A stretch of 64,000 nucleotides of DNA from Inia geoffrensis (GCA_036417435.1 CM070902.1:137381886-137445885); one strand, 5' to 3'; shown: positions 1-12,836, counted from the first letter of the stretch. Made by a program: numbers and translations. Notes: generated from the letters alone by a model not told the origin.

Positions 1-3000
1 GCATGTGTCATTTTGAATTATGGCTTCCTCTGGGTATATGCCTAGCAGTGGGATTGCTGGGTTATATGGTAATTCTATTTTTAGTTTTTTAAGGAACCTC
101 CATACAGTTCTCCATAGTGGCAGTATCAATTTACATTCCCACGAATAGTGCAAGAGGGTTCCCTTTTCTCCACACCCTCTCCAACATTTGTTGTTTGTAG
201 ATTTTCTAATGATGCCCATTCTAACTGGTGTGAGGTGATACCTCATTGAAGTTTTGATTTGCATTTCTCTAATAATTAGTGATGTTGAGCAGCTTTTCAT
301 GTGCTTCTTGGCCATCTGTATGTCTTCTTTGGAGAAACGTCAATCTAGGTCTTCTGCCCATTTTTTGATTGGGATGTTCGTTTTTTTAATATTGAGCTGC
401 ATGAGCTGTCTATATATTTTGGAGATTTATCCTTTGTCTGTTGTTACGTTTGCAAATATTTTCTCCCATTCTGATGGTTGTCTTTTTGTCTTATTTGTAA
501 TTTCGTTTGCTGTGCAAAAGCTTTTAAGTTTCATTTGTTTATTTTTATTTTTATTTCCATTACTCTAGGGGCTGGATCAAAAAAGATCTTGCTGTGATTT
601 ATGTCAAAGAGTGTTTTTCTGATGTTTTCCTCTAAGAGTTTTATAGTGTCCGGTCTTACATTTAGGTCTTTAATCCATTTTAAGTTCATTTTTGTGTATG
701 GTGTTAGGGAGTGTTGTAATTTCAGCCTTTTACATGTAGCTGTCCAGTTTTCCCAGCACCACTTGTTGAAGAGACTGTCTTTTCTCCATTGTATATCCTT
801 GCCTCCTTCATCATAGATTAGTTGACCATAGGTGCATGGGTTTATCTCTGGGCTTTCTATCCTGTTCCATTGATCTATATTTCTGTTTTTGTGCCAGTAC
901 CATACTGTCTTGATTACTGTAGCTTTGTAGTATAGTGTGAAGACAGGGAGTCTGATTCCTCCAGCTCTGTTTTTTTCCCTCAAGACAGTTTTTGCTATTC
1001 AGGGTCTTTTGTGTCTCCATAAAAATTTTAAAATTTTTTGTTCTAGTTCTGTAAAAAATGCTATTGGTAATTTGATAGGGATTGCATTGAACCTGTAGAT
1101 TGCTTTGGGTAGTATAGTCACTTTCACAATACTGATTCTTCCAATCCAAGAACATGGTATATCTCTCCAGCTGTTTGTGTCACCTTTGATTTCTTTCATC
1201 AGTGTCTTACAGTTTTCTGAGTACAGGTCTTTTACCTCCTTAGGTAGGTTTATTCCTAGGTATTTTATTCTTTTTGTTGCAGTGGTGAATGGGATTGTTT
1301 ACTTAATTTCTCTTTCTAATCTTTCATTGTTAGTATATAGGAATGCAAGAGATTTCTGTGCATTAATTTTGTATCCTGCAACTTTACCAAATTCATTGAT
1401 TAGCTCTAGTAGTTTTCTGGTGGCATCTTTAGGATTCTCTATGTATAGTATCATGTCATCTGCAAACAGTGACAGTTTTACTTCTTCCTTTCTAATTTGT
1501 ATTCATTTTATTTTTTTCTTCTCTGCTTGCCATGGCTAGGACTTCTGAAAGTATATTGAATAAAAGTGGCAAAAGTAGGCATCCTTGTCTTGTTACTGAT
1601 CTTAGAGGAAATTCTATCAGCTTTTCACAATCAAGAATGATGTTTGCTGTGGGTTTGTCATATATGGCCTTTATTATGTTGAGGTAGGTTCCCACTATGC
1701 CCACTTTCTGGAGGGTTTTTATCATAAATGGGTGTTGAATTTTGTTAAAAGCTTTTTCTGCATCTATTGAGATGATCATATGGTTTTTATTCTTCCGTTT
1801 GTTAATATGGTGCATCACATTGATTGATTTGCATGTATTGTAAATCCTTGCATCCCTGGGATAAATCCCACATGATCGTAGAGTATGATTCTTGTGTTGT
1901 TGGATTGTGTTTGGTAATATTTTGATGACGATTTTTGCATCTATATTCATCAGTGATATTGGTCTGTAATTTTCTTTTTTTTTTTTTTTTTTCTAATTTG
2001 GAGTATCTTTGTCTGGTTTTGGTGTCAGGGGGATGATGGCCTCATAGAATGAGTCCCTTCCTCTGCAATCTTTTGGAAGCATTTGAGAAGGATGGGTGTT
2101 CATTCTTCTCTAAATATTTGATAGAATTCACCTGTGAAGCCATCTGGTCCTGGACTTTTGTTTGTTGGAAGATTTTTAATCACACTTTCAATTTTATTAC
2201 TTGTGATTGGTCTGTTCATATTTTCTATTTCTTCCTGGTTCAGTCTTGGAAGGTTATACCTTTCTAAGAATTTGTCCATTTCTTCCAGGTTGTCCATTTT
2301 ATTGGCATAGAGTTGCTTGTAGTAGTCTCTTATGATGTTTTGTAGTTCTGTGGTGTCCATTTTAACTTCTCCTTTTTCATTTCTAATTTTATTGATTTGA
2401 GTCCTCTCCCTCTTTTTCTTGATGAGTCTGGCTAAAGGTTTATCAATTTTGTTTATCTTCTCAAAGAACCAGCTTTTAGTTTTATTGATCTTTGTTATTG
2501 TTTTCTTTGTTTCTATTTCATTTATTTCTGCTCTGATCTTTATGAATTCTTTCCTTCTACTAACTTTGGGTTTTGTTAGTTCTTCTTTCTCTCGTTCCTT
2601 TAGGTGTAAACATAGATTGTTTATTTGAGATTTTTCTTGTTTCTGAGGTAGAATTGTATTGCTATAAACTTCCCTCTTAGAACTGCATCCACTGCATCCT
2701 ATAGGTTTTGGATCATCGTGGTTTCATTCTCATTTGTCTATAGGTATCTTTTAAATATTCTTTTTGATTTCTTCAGTCATGCCTTGGTTATTTAGTAACA
2801 TATTGTTTAGCCTCCATGTGTTTGTGTTTTTTACATTTTTTTCCCTGTAATTGATTTCTAATCTTATAGTGTTTTGGTCAGAAAAGATGCTTGATGCAAT
2901 TTCAATTTTCTTAAGTTTACCAAGGCTTGATTTGTGACCCAAGATGTGATCTATCCTGGAGAATGTTCCATGTGCACTTGAGAAGAAAGTGTAGTCTGCT

Positions 3001-3560
3001 GTTTCTGGATGGAATGTCCTATAAATATCAATTAAATCTATTTGGTCTGTTGTGTCATTTAAAGCTTCTGTTTCCTTATTAATTTTCTGTCAGAATGATC
3101 TGTCCATTGGTGTAAGTGACGTGTTAAAGTCCCCCACTATTACTGTGTTACTGTCAACTTCCTCTTTTATAGCTGTGAGCAGTTCCCTTATGTATTGAGG
3201 TGCTCCTATGTTGGGTGCATATATATTTATAATTTTTGTATCTTCTTCTTGGAATGATCCTTGATCAAATGTAGTTTCCTTTCTTGCCTTTTGTAACATT
3301 CTTTATTATTAAGTCTATTTTATCTGATATGAGTTTTGCTACTCCAGCTTTCTTTTGATTTCCATTTGCATGGAATATCTTTTTCCATCCCCTCACTTTC
3401 AGGCTGTATGTGTCCCTAGGTCTGAAGTGGGTCTCTTGTAGACAGCATATACATGGATTTTGCTTTTGTATCCATTCAGCAAGCCTGTGTCTTTGGTTGG
3501 AGCATCTAATCCATTCACATTTAAGATAATTATTGATATGTATGTTTCTATTATCATTTT
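1..3560 (-). pseudogene. L1 ORF2 remnant (endonuclease and reverse transcriptase)
   Basis: In a live element this protein nicks the target DNA and copies L1 RNA into it. On the minus strand, from about 3550, a decayed endonuclease domain opens with a recognisable LNVNGL-type stretch. The segment at 3299-3090 keeps IYAPN and VGDFNT, which are typical of L1 endonuclease. The reverse transcriptase follows. Its FADD catalytic motif is preserved, encoded by the complement of 1455-1466 with context [11 protein letters not shown]. Open segments survive at 2360-2100, 1950-1492 and 983-531, in differing frames. The domain near the C-terminus continues to base 1, and the final residues are outside the window. 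Frameshifts between the segments show it is not functional. Confidence 0.93.
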
Positions 3561-3639
3561 CTTAATTGTTATGGGTTTGTTTTTGTAGGTCCTCTTCTTC
3601 TCTTGTGTTTCCCACTTAGAGAAGTTCCTTTAGCATTTG

Positions 3640-4540
3640 TTGTCAAGCTGGTTTGGTGGGGCTGAATTCTCTTAGCTTTTGCTTGTCTGTAAAGCTTTTG
3701 ACTTCTCTGTTGAATCTGAATGAGATCCTTGCCGGTAGAGTAATCTTGGTTTTAGGTTCTTCCCTTTCATCACTTTAAATATATCGTGTGTCTCCTTTCT
3801 GGGTTGTAGAGTTCCTGCTGAGAAATCAACTGTTAACCTTATGGGAGTTCCCTTTTATGTTATTTGTCGTTTTTCTTTTATTGCTTTCAGTAATTTGTCT
3901 TTGTTTTTAACTTTTGCTAATTTGATTACTATGTGTCTTGGTGTGTTCCTCCTTGGGCTTATGCTGCCTGGGACTCTCTTTGCTTCCTGGACTTGGGTGG
4001 GTATTTCCTTTCTCATGTTAGGGAAGTTTTTGACTGTAATCTCTTCAAATATTTTCTCAGGTCTTTTCTCTCTCTGTTCTCCTCCTGGGGTGCCAATAAT
4101 GCACATGTTGGTTTAATGTTGTCCCAGAGGTCTCTTAGGCTGTCTTCATTTCTTTTCATTCTTTTTTCTTTATTCTGTTCCATGTCAGTGAATTCCACCA
4201 TTCTGTCTTCCAGGTAACTTATATGTTCTGCCTCAGTTATTCTGCTACTAATTCCTTCTAGTGTACCTTTCATTTCAGTTATTGTATTGTTTATCTTTGT
4301 TTGTTTGTTCTTTAAGTCTTCTAGGTGTTTATTCTTTAATTCTCCTAGGTTTTTGTTAAACATTTCTTGCTTCTTCTCAATATTTACCTCCATTCTTTTT
4401 CCAAGGTCCTGGATCATCTTCATTATCATTATTCTGAATTCTTTTTCTGGAAGGTTTCCTATCTCCACTTCATTTAGTTGTTTTTCTGGGGTTGTATTTT
4501 GTTACTTCATCTGGAACATAGTCCTCTGCCTTTTCATTTT
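3640..4540 (-). pseudogene. L1 ORF1 remnant (RNA-binding chaperone)
   Basis: ORF1 protein coats L1 RNA as a trimer. The open segment at 4468-4013 on the minus strand is rich in Lys and Glu with heptad spacing (MEIGNLPEKEFRIMI, then long K/E/N/L runs), the typical coiled coil. The next segment, 4106-3855, contains the GTPGGEQ-like start and the PRHIVIKLAKVKNKDKLLKA stretch of the RRM and C-terminal domain. The likely start codon is near 4536, just upstream of the longest open segment. The end, with KQKLREFS near 3690, is broken by stops. Frame changes between segments make it a pseudogene. Confidence 0.9.
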
Positions 4541-5428
4541 GTCTCTCTTTCTGTGCTTGTGGTTTTTGTTCCACAGGCTGCAGAATTGTAGCTCTTCTTG
4601 CTTCTGCTGTCTTCCCTCTGGTGGATGAGGCTATCTAAGAGGCTTGTGCAAGCTTCCTGATGGGAGGGACTTATGGTGGCTAAAGCTAGGTGTTGCTCTG
4701 GTGTGCAGAGCTCAGTAAAACTATTATCTCCTTGTCTGCTGATGTGTGGGGCTCAGTTCCCTCCTTGTTGGTTGTTTGGCCTGAGGTGACAGCACTGATC
4801 CTGACCTGGCTCTTTGGTGGAGCTAATGGCGGACTCTAGGAGGGCTCACGCCAAGGAGTACTTCCCAGAACTTCTGCTGTCAGTGTCCTTATTCCCACAG
4901 CGAGCCACAGCCACCCCCTGCCTCTGCAGGATACCCTCCAATACTAGCATGTAGGTCTGGTTCTGTTTCCTATGGGGTCACTGCTCCTTCTCCTGGGTCC
5001 CGATGCACACACTACTTTGTGTGTGTCCTAGAGTGGAGTCTCTGTTTCCCCCAGTCCTGTCAAAGTCCTGCAATCCAATCCACTAGCTTTCAAACTCTGA
5101 TTTTCTAGGAATTCCTCCTCCCATTACCAGACCCCCAGGTTGGGAAGCCTGACGTGGGTCTCAGAACCTTCACTCCACTGGGTGGACTTTTGTTCTTCAG
5201 TTTCTGAGTCACCCACCCAGCAGTTATGGTATTTGACTGTATTGTGATTGTGTCCCTCGTACCATCTCATTGTGGCTTCTTATTTGTCTTTGGATGTGGG
5301 GTATGTTTTCTGGTGAGTTCCAGTGTCTTCCTATCGATGATTGTTCAGCAGTTAGTTGTGATTCCAGTCCTCATGCAAGAGGGAGTGAGCTCACATCCTT
5401 CTACTCTACCATCTTGAACCAATCTCAA
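4540..5428 (-). promoter_or_regulatory. L1 5' UTR with internal promoter region
   Basis: About 0.9 kb between the start of ORF1 and the L1 5' end. It is clearly more GC-rich than the ORFs, with no long open frame, as expected for an L1 5' UTR that carries an internal RNA polymerase II promoter. Activity cannot be judged from sequence. The 3' boundary is inferred from the probable ORF1 start, the 5' boundary from the characteristic opening bases at 5427. Confidence 0.7.
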
Positions 5429-6290
5429 TAGTTCTTAAATGATCAGACTTTACCATCTGGAATCAATTGCCCTGTGATGAAAAAACAGATGTTCTATCAA
5501 GGTTGCTTTGTGATCAAATAGGCAAAGAAGAAGGGTAGGGCCAGCTCCTGAAACACAGAGCCCTGTACAGAAATGAGACATGGAAAAAATGATAAAGTAG
5601 CTTGTGTTTGGCCAGAAGTGAAATGAACAAGGGTAGGAGTTATGTTTTGGTTCACTTATGAGCCATCAGTCCTGTAGCTGACCAAGAACCACCACCACAA
5701 TTAGTCCTTAGGTTTCTGATACATAAGAGGAAAGATAAGTTTATTATTATTCCACTTGAATATACATCCCATGAGGGCAGTGTCTTTCATCGATTTTGTG
5801 CCTTGCATGAAGTAAGTCCTCAGCTTACCACATGGATAGATGGATGCATAAAGTTGCTTCCCATTGAACTGCATCCTTGATTTGGATGTCTCTCCCATCC
5901 CCTTTTAGGTTGACACCAGCCACATCCAAAGCTCCTGAGATTCCAGTATCTTGGTTTGGAAGATGTTGTGGAAGGCCACCTCCTGCAGGCTGAGGATGAA
6001 AAACACAACTGTGTGGTTTTCTCCGTAGGGTTGTAGGATTTATTTCTGATCTAAGTTGAGGTACAATTTATCCATAAAATGTGAGTTATGAGAACTTTTA
6101 TAAATTTTACTCTATCTGCTTTTAAAAAATTAAGTCTAATCTTTATGGGCAAATAATCTTAGAGTTTTAAACTGAAGTGTAGAGCTGGTCTTTATTTTCT
6201 ATTCTTCTTCCTTTTATAAGATAAAAGAACGTGAGTTCAAAAGTATGTGAAGAAAAGCAAAAGATCAATTTTGTACCTATTTAAGTCATT
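5429..6290. other. Unassigned sequence with a possible L2 3' end
   Basis: No gene is seen. Bases about 5745-5850 resemble an L2 LINE 3' end on the plus strand: a CCATGAGGGCAG-type phrase followed by a GTGCCTTGCATG.AGTAAG phrase. The rest is unique or too old to name. Confidence 0.45.
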
Positions 6291-6680
6291 ATTTTTCTTT
6301 TTTATATTTGGTAATATGGTGAATTATAGACATTGGCTCTCAAGAATTAAAGCAACCTTGCATTTCTGGGATAACTCCTACTCTGTTACTATGTAATATG
6401 TTTTTACATGTTATCAGATTTAATATGCTGATATTTTATGAAAGATTTGCTATCTGTGTTTATCAGGGATATTGGTTTGCAATTTCCTTTGCTTTTATTG
6501 TGATATTTTTGACAGGTTTTAGCATCAGGGTTATGTTGACCTCATAAAGCAGGTTGGGACATATTCCCATCTCCTTTATTTTCTGAAAAAGTTTGTGTAA
6601 GGTTGGTCTTTTTTCCGCAAATATTTACTGAAACTCAGCACTGAAACCATCTGGACCTGGAGTTTTCTTAGAGCCAAATA
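6290..6680 (-). mobile_element. Old L1 fragment (ORF2 reverse transcriptase part)
   Basis: The plus-strand text reads as a diverged reverse complement of L1 ORF2, with phrases such as GGGATATTGGTTTGCAATTT, TTTTAGCATCAGGGTTATGT and CCATCTGGACCTGGAGTTTT. These match the same region in the L1 at the left window edge (about 1840-2155) in the same orientation, but with many more differences. It is an old L1M-age fragment with no open frame. Confidence 0.85.
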
Positions 6681-7630
6681 CCAGTTTGAAAACATACTTT
6701 GTTCTTACCCAATTCACCTGAGAGAAAGTACAACAATCACTTTCTCTTGGTATCTCATTTAAAACTTTTGAGCCACTGTTATTCAATCATCATTGATGGT
6801 GACCATGAATAACTGATGAATTACCGAGGTCAAAAATAGACATGATGTTCATAGAAAAAGAATGTTCCATTTCCTATTTTGGTTGAAAGATGAGTTGATT
6901 AGACTGGAGAACTAGAAGCCCAGTTAGGTAATCCAAATCCAGCAAGTCAAGGATTGGAGACCAACACTTCCAGTGTTTTTCAAAGCACATTCAGTATAAT
7001 TTGTCTTTTCTGTCCTTGGCACTCCGATTACTGCCCATGTTCCTAATTCCCAGCATAAAATAAAACATCATCGAGCCTGCCAATGCACTGAAATCAGTTC
7101 AATGAAGTAAAAACTGCCAAGAGCAGGCAGATTTGTATTATTACATATATATATATATAATTCCTGGTTTTAATCTTCCCATTCCCAAATCCAAGTTAGA
7201 TTTTCAGGACTATTTCACTCACGCACATAGACAATGAATGCAGATGACTACATAAAAAAGAGACATGTATACTTTTGCTATGACATTTTATATTTTTCCA
7301 TTCTCTATTGTAAGTCTCAACAAAGAATACATTTGTTCTACCTAAAGGACTATGAAAATGTCTTAGATTGAATATATCAAAAGCCATTCAAATGTGTTCC
7401 TATCAAAGGATAAAGCATGGCCATAAAGGAATAAGGCTGAATTGTAATAAATAAACTAAAACATATTCATTTCTTCTGTTGGCTGCATACTTATTCCAGT
7501 GAGTTTACATGCTCAGCTTACATAAGGAACACTTCTCTTAGAATTGCCTTCAGAAGCTACACCCCATCCTCCTGACAGTCCTCAATGGAGTGATTTGGGT
7601 TACTGTTAACAGATGAAAGTCATTAATGGC
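6680..7630. other. Unassigned, AT-rich
   Basis: No gene or firm repeat is seen. A short (AT)n run lies at about 7145-7161. Confidence 0.4.
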
Positions 7631-8010
7631 TGTGCTGGATATTCTCCATTTGCCCCTCCAGAACCACTCTCCATGCCTCTCCACTCAGCCCCGTGTCTTG
7701 GGAGGCTGTATTAAGGCTCCCCAGTTCTCTCAATTTCTCTCAAGTTTGGCCAAAGGGAAACACCATCAGAAATTGGAAGGCAAAGAAGAGCATGAGCTCA
7801 GAGATGTGGCTGTCTTCCTCCTCCAAAGTCCCCTGCTCCAGGGAGCATAAGGGCTCTGCCATCCCTTGTTGATTTCCTATTACCCTTCTCACATCTTTTG
7901 TAAATAGACTCTTTATTAAAGACTCCTCAATCACACACACATATATACACAATGTGAGTCAGCAATATGTTTCCTGCCTAAACCCTAACTAATAAAGGAG
8001 TCAAGTCTGC
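7630..8010 (+). repeat. Old interspersed repeat, LINE or LTR 3' end-like
   Basis: The stretch has the pattern of a widespread mammalian repeat: a GGATATTCTCC..TTGCCCCTCCAG opening, then TGTAAATAGACTCTTTATTAA and a TTTCCTGCCTAAACCCTAACT ending. I recall this arrangement but cannot name the family with confidence. Confidence 0.4.
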
Positions 8011-8389
8011 TGAACAAGCTGGGTGATCAAGCTAGGTAACATGACTTTTAGTGCAAAAGATAGACTATATAATCATGAGAGTAATTTTTTGACACTGCTC
8101 ATTCATTGGCTCTGAAGCACTTTCCAAAATAGAAGTTCAAAAATTGTTTAGAGCATATTCCAAACATCTAGTCTCTGAAGGTTAGTACTTTGATGGAAAC
8201 ACTATTCATTTAGCTGTTAAATTTGTTTGTTTGTTGTTTTAAAACATCTCAAGACATTATCATCATATTTTGTGATATCTGTTCATTACTTCCCATTAAA
8301 AAAATAGGTACTTTGGAATTTCTGAATGCATAATCAAATTTGGGGACAACACCAGTCCAGATAGTAAAAACAGGAAAGAGCTTATTACT

Positions 8390-8434
8390 AAAAAGAGAGA
8401 GGGAGAGAGAAAGAGAGAAAGATTGAGAAAGAGA
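8390..8434 (+). repeat. (GA)n-rich low-complexity tract
   Basis: An imperfect run of GAGA and GAAA units on the plus strand, all purine apart from a single T. Confidence 0.85.
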
Positions 8435-8439
8435 TATAT

Positions 8440-10100
8440 GAGAATAGATTGGACATCACAGGATACTGAGAGAGAAATAAAATTGTTTCCAACAAACATT
8501 TCATTAAGTAGACATCAGTAAAATTTTCGTGTTGTGAGGGGCAGTTTGTCTATGTAAAATCTGCATATGTTTGAGGAATCTTTGATCTCCTTAGACTCTT
8601 CAAGAATCAGTTTCCTTTTTTAAAAGACTATTAATACTTAAGACAAAAACTTGAATGCTGACCTAGTGGCTATTTCTCTCTTTGGAGCCAGTTAATTTCA
8701 TAAAGCTGGTATTAAGCTATTCTCTTTCTTTTCTCTGTACATAATGTACTATATTGAGCTGTTATTGTGCCTTAAAAATACATGACGAAAATTCTGAATG
8801 CTCCCAATGTTTTTAATTTAGATTTGCACAATCATAGATATTAGAGATGGAAAAACTAGGATTCTTCCTCTTCATATGAGCCATAGACCTTGGCCTGGGA
8901 CGTGGTTCCCTTTTTTTGACTAATAAAGCTGGTTGGGGATGGTGGTAGTGAAGAAAGCCCTCTGGGCAATTGCTCCCATTATTTCAGGATTTCTGGACTA
9001 GCATTCTGTCTTTAATGGAGCACCATTACTCCAGTGATTTATCCTGGAGACCTAACAAATAATGTCTCTGTCTTGGTATTATCTTTTAAACTTATTGGCT
9101 GACAGATGTTATGTCTCTATTAACTTCAGTATATTTGAGCAAAGGATGTTGTCACTGCAATTAACTATAATATCAAGATTGGCCTAAAAAAGTCAGCAAC
9201 ATGGAACTCTCCAATCCCTTGTGTTTGGGACCATGAAGACAACCAAATTCGACCTGTCTTTTAGTTATATTTAATTCATATGATGGAATATTGGCACACA
9301 TAGAATCTATGTAGATTGTTTTGTTAACAGTGATCTATATCTTTAGTTCCTTTAATCTGCTTATAGCTTAATGTTTCTATTTTTTTTCCACTCGAGGCAA
9401 AATCGTCTTTTAAATCCTATATTATTTTGGAGAGTCTCCTAATTTTGCTTTCTTTTCTCAAGTACATCTCCATCTTAGATTCATATAGCTGAAAGGAACT
9501 TTGTAAATCATCTAGTTGCTAACCTAATTTCAAATATTAGGAAACTAAACCCAAAAAGTGATTCGCCATTATCCTGTTCAAGCTTTTCCCGATATTCACT
9601 AACAAGGTATAATATACTGCACTTTTAACAATAACAACATTTGAAAAGGAATATGATCTACTTTCTAGGAGTTTAAGCCAAGTTTTTTCTTAACAGTGTG
9701 AAATTCTACTAAAATGTTTGGTTTATTTCAAATCAGTTATTTCAAAACCAACCTCATAGTTAAGACTGTCTCAGTCCAATGTAAACAAACTGAGAGCAGA
9801 TCAAGACTAATCTGGCCCTTATCAGATGCTATGTTAGCTAGCTATATTTTCATGTGTCTCTTATCCTCCTTAACAGATCCTCTTATGCCCTTATGCCTCT
9901 TATCCTCTTATGCCCTTTGTTTTTTCCTTCTCCCAAAATGCCGTGGCCCATGCTTTCCATGTAACCAAGTGGACCCATTGATAAAAGATATTGGCAACCC
10001 AGAATCCACAGCTCTTAATTCCAACTGACATAATGATATGCCAACATAAATTTTGGGAAAAATAAATTAGTATTTATTTTGCTTTAAAAATACGCAAAGG
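8440..10100. other. Unassigned
   Basis: No gene or firm repeat is recognised. A short local repeat of CTCTTATGCC-like units lies at about 9880-9916. Confidence 0.35.
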
Positions 10101-10298
10101 GGGCTTCCTTTGTGGCACAGTGGTTGAGAGTCCACCTGCCGATGCAGGGGACACGGGTTCGTGCCCCAGTCCAGGAAGATGCCACATGCCACGGAGCGGC
10201 TGGGCCCGTGAGCCATGGCCGCTGAGCCTGCGCGTCTGGAGCCTGAGAGGCCACAGCAGTGAGAGGCCCGCGTACCAAAAAAAAAAAAAAAAAAAAAA
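10101..10298 (+). mobile_element. CHR-type SINE (tRNA-derived), short form
   Basis: It starts GGGCTTCCTTTGTGGCACAG, contains the RNA polymerase III B-box-like GGTTCGTGCCCC, and ends in an A-run at about 10277-10298. Compared with the copies at 30234 and 33329 it lacks about 14 bp between GGAGCCTG and AGAGGCC. The low divergence from the other short copies suggests a fairly recent, cetacean-age insertion. Apparent open frames across it are SINE sequence read by chance. Confidence 0.95.
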
Positions 10299-10299
10299 G

Positions 10300-12583
10300 A
10301 ACCCAGAGGAATGAGTTAATTGTTTTTAGCAGAAAGAACCCAACACAAATTGATAAAAATGTAACAGTGCCTAAAAGTAAGCACATGATTTGAACATGAG
10401 CATGGGAAGAACTCCAGTGACTCCAACCATCCTCTTTGATTGGTCAGAACTGCCCTCTTGAATGTCCAGCCTAAGACTAGCACTTACGACCAGTCAGTAC
10501 AATAAAGTAGGTAAAACGCTTCCACTTCAACTTCACCTGTAAATTCACGAGGATAATCTATTTGCTCTCCCTGGCTAGAAAAATTGCAAAAGAGTGATTC
10601 TAATGGAATACACATTTTAAATTATAAATGTTTCATATTTTATGTAGTTCATTGTATACACATTTTTCTGCTTCTTTGTTTAAATAAACAGTGGTCTCCA
10701 TCGTAAGAATCTCGATTTGTCTAAAATATTAATTAGTTAAAACTAAAATGTTTCTCTCTGTATTATTTGTCCAACATCCCTTGGAAAGAATTTTTAACCA
10801 ATAGGAAAAAATTAAAATTTATACTGAAGAACATTTTTCTAAAGTCCATTTGGCCAGGTCAGTAGGTTTGGAATTTGGCAGTGCCTGTAAATTTTATTTA
10901 ATTTCACTTCACTTTGAAATTTTGCTGAGTGAATAGAACTAAGGGAATCAGAGAATGATTGATTATAGGCTTTTTAAAAATATTGCCTAAAATAGTGAGG
11001 AAAAGACAAGGAGTTGAAGACAAGAGAACCATTCAGTGGATTAAACAGAATTTTAGAAAGATAGGTACTGACTAAATGTACAAAATGAAAAAGTCTTGAA
11101 AAGAATTATTTTATTCTTTATGGGTATAAGTGATATTTCTTTCCTATAGAACATAGTAAATATTTAATGGGCATTACTAAAGGAAGATTTTAGTAATAAA
11201 AGTATAAATTGGAATTAAAAGAGTGAGATGAAGAGTTTGAAGGATTTTTAAAAAGTATTCCATGCTCTGACAACAAATGGGTGTAGCTGTCTGTGTCATC
11301 TGAGGAATGAAACTATTTCCTCTCTCAATGGATATCTTCATTCCCAAGGTTGGCTTCTTAGAAGAGTCATGTACCCCACAATTTTTCATAAACTGAGAAC
11401 CTCTAAGAACAATGTGGCACATTGGAAAAAGGAGATCAGCCACTTGGGAATGTCAAGGGTCACAGAAACATAGACTAAAGCACAGTTCCAACATATAAAA
11501 TATCATGGTAAGGAAAGCCTGACTTCAGGAGAATGATCAACTTTAATATGAATTTCCCTCTAGACATTTTGGAGCAAGTGCCTGCTACAAACCAAGGCTG
11601 GTGGGAAGAGTGGACCTGTTTCCTCCAAATAAATGTGAGAAACTTACACTGGCAGACATCACAGTGGTGGTACAGGAACTTAAATGTTCTCTTTATTTCC
11701 CCTCAATCACAAATTGATTGGCAAATCAAGTGTAAATCAGACACAAAAGTGAAGGATAAATACCCTTTCCGAGGAAAATTTCCACACGGATATTTGTATG
11801 AGATGGGAGTCCCAAAGTAAGAATTTGCCATTGTTAAGACAACCAGGCTTAGCATAGTTTAAAAATTCATCCCAATTTAACTTTTTTTTAAAATTTCCTA
11901 CTATGTATCAAGCTTTGTAACATAATTCAAGGCTCAGTGGAGGAGAAAAATAATAAACAAAAGAGCAACAGGAAAGGTAGATTGCCCCCGGAAATGAGAA
12001 ATCAGACAAATCACAACCTGCACTCCTTCTGTCTTCCCAGAAAAGAGCATCATTAAGAGCACAATTTGTTTGGCCTGAATCGCAAGCTCAGAAATGCTTA
12101 TTCTGCCCTTTGGGCAGGACCCTTGAGCCCAAACTCTAGCACTGGTCTCCTGGTAATCACAAAACATGGTAGTCCTCTCAGGGGGTTTAATGAGACCAAG
12201 AACAGCTTTCTCAAGGCTGTGCCTGGAAACTTCATGGAGAAAAACCAGGATAATTTAAATGTGTAATAAGCAAAAGGAAGAATGAGATCAGCAATACTCT
12301 CACAGAAGTTATTGTAACTCTGGACTTAGGAAAGGGTATTTGACAATTTAACTCATGACATTTATTTGTCAAATGAATTCAGTGTGGCTCAGATATGAGT
12401 GTAGCCACATGAATAAAAAATAACCAAAAAGCAGAATGAGGGCGGAAAAAAGTGATGTGTCCTGCAAAGATGAAATAATAGCTCTTGGGGTGCCATAAGT
12501 CCTAGATTTGTTGGATTTGCTTTATGTCATGGGATTTAGGTGCCCTGACTTTCTGTGACTACCTGCTGAGTATTTCATCATTT
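10300..12583. other. Unassigned; short chance open frames only
   Basis: No gene is recognised. An open frame of 95 codons at 11533-11820 (plus) has no domain I know and no splice or promoter context, so I treat it as chance. The sequence is AT-rich and probably contains repeats too old to name. Confidence 0.35.
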
Positions 12584-12836
12584 CTGGGTAGTTAGTGCCA
12601 GAATTGAATTAAATTGTAGGACACCCAGTTGGTGTTCAGAGAGTTGGAGTATTGGTTTGTGTGAGGAAACCTCCCCCCCACCCCTCACCTTGGTGTCAGA
12701 AGTATGAATAGAAACAGATATAACCAACCTCATCCTCTGAAGTTCTTGAAACACCCTATGCTCCTCCTAACTACTTGCATTTATGTGTGCTCTGCTCTTT
12801 ACCTGGAATGTTCTTCAGGTACTCATCACCTTGTGA
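12584..12836 (-). repeat. Left arm of imperfect inverted duplication
   Basis: This stretch is the reverse complement of about 13023-13270, roughly 85-90 percent identical by eye. Shared landmarks include GGTGTTCAGAGAGTTGGAGT and CTTTACCTGGAATGTTCTTC. It contains, inverted, both a piece of the ERVL-type LTR (12584-about 12690) and a piece of L2 (about 12695-12836). The L2/LTR junction itself has therefore been duplicated, which two independent insertions would not explain. Confidence 0.9.

Larger units (their letters stand above)
1..5428 (-). mobile_element. L1 LINE, nearly full length, 3' end outside window
   Basis: Read on the minus strand, this interval has the standard L1 order: 5' UTR (about 5428-4540), ORF1 (about 4540-3640) and ORF2 (about 3550 down to base 1). 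The 3' UTR and poly-A tail lie beyond the window. The 5' end is marked by ATTGGTTCAAGATGGTAGAG read from 5427, the usual opening of artiodactyl and cetacean L1s from memory. Both reading frames carry many stops and frameshifts, so the copy is dead. Having a 5' UTR makes it one of the few copies here that is not 5'-truncated. No TSD can be checked because the other flank is missing. Confidence 0.95.

Noticed and set aside
10101..10190. A functional tRNA gene
   Set aside because: The B-box-like GGTTCGTGCCCC belongs to a tRNA-derived SINE; no intact cloverleaf or anticodon arm is present, and the same sequence recurs at other SINE copies.
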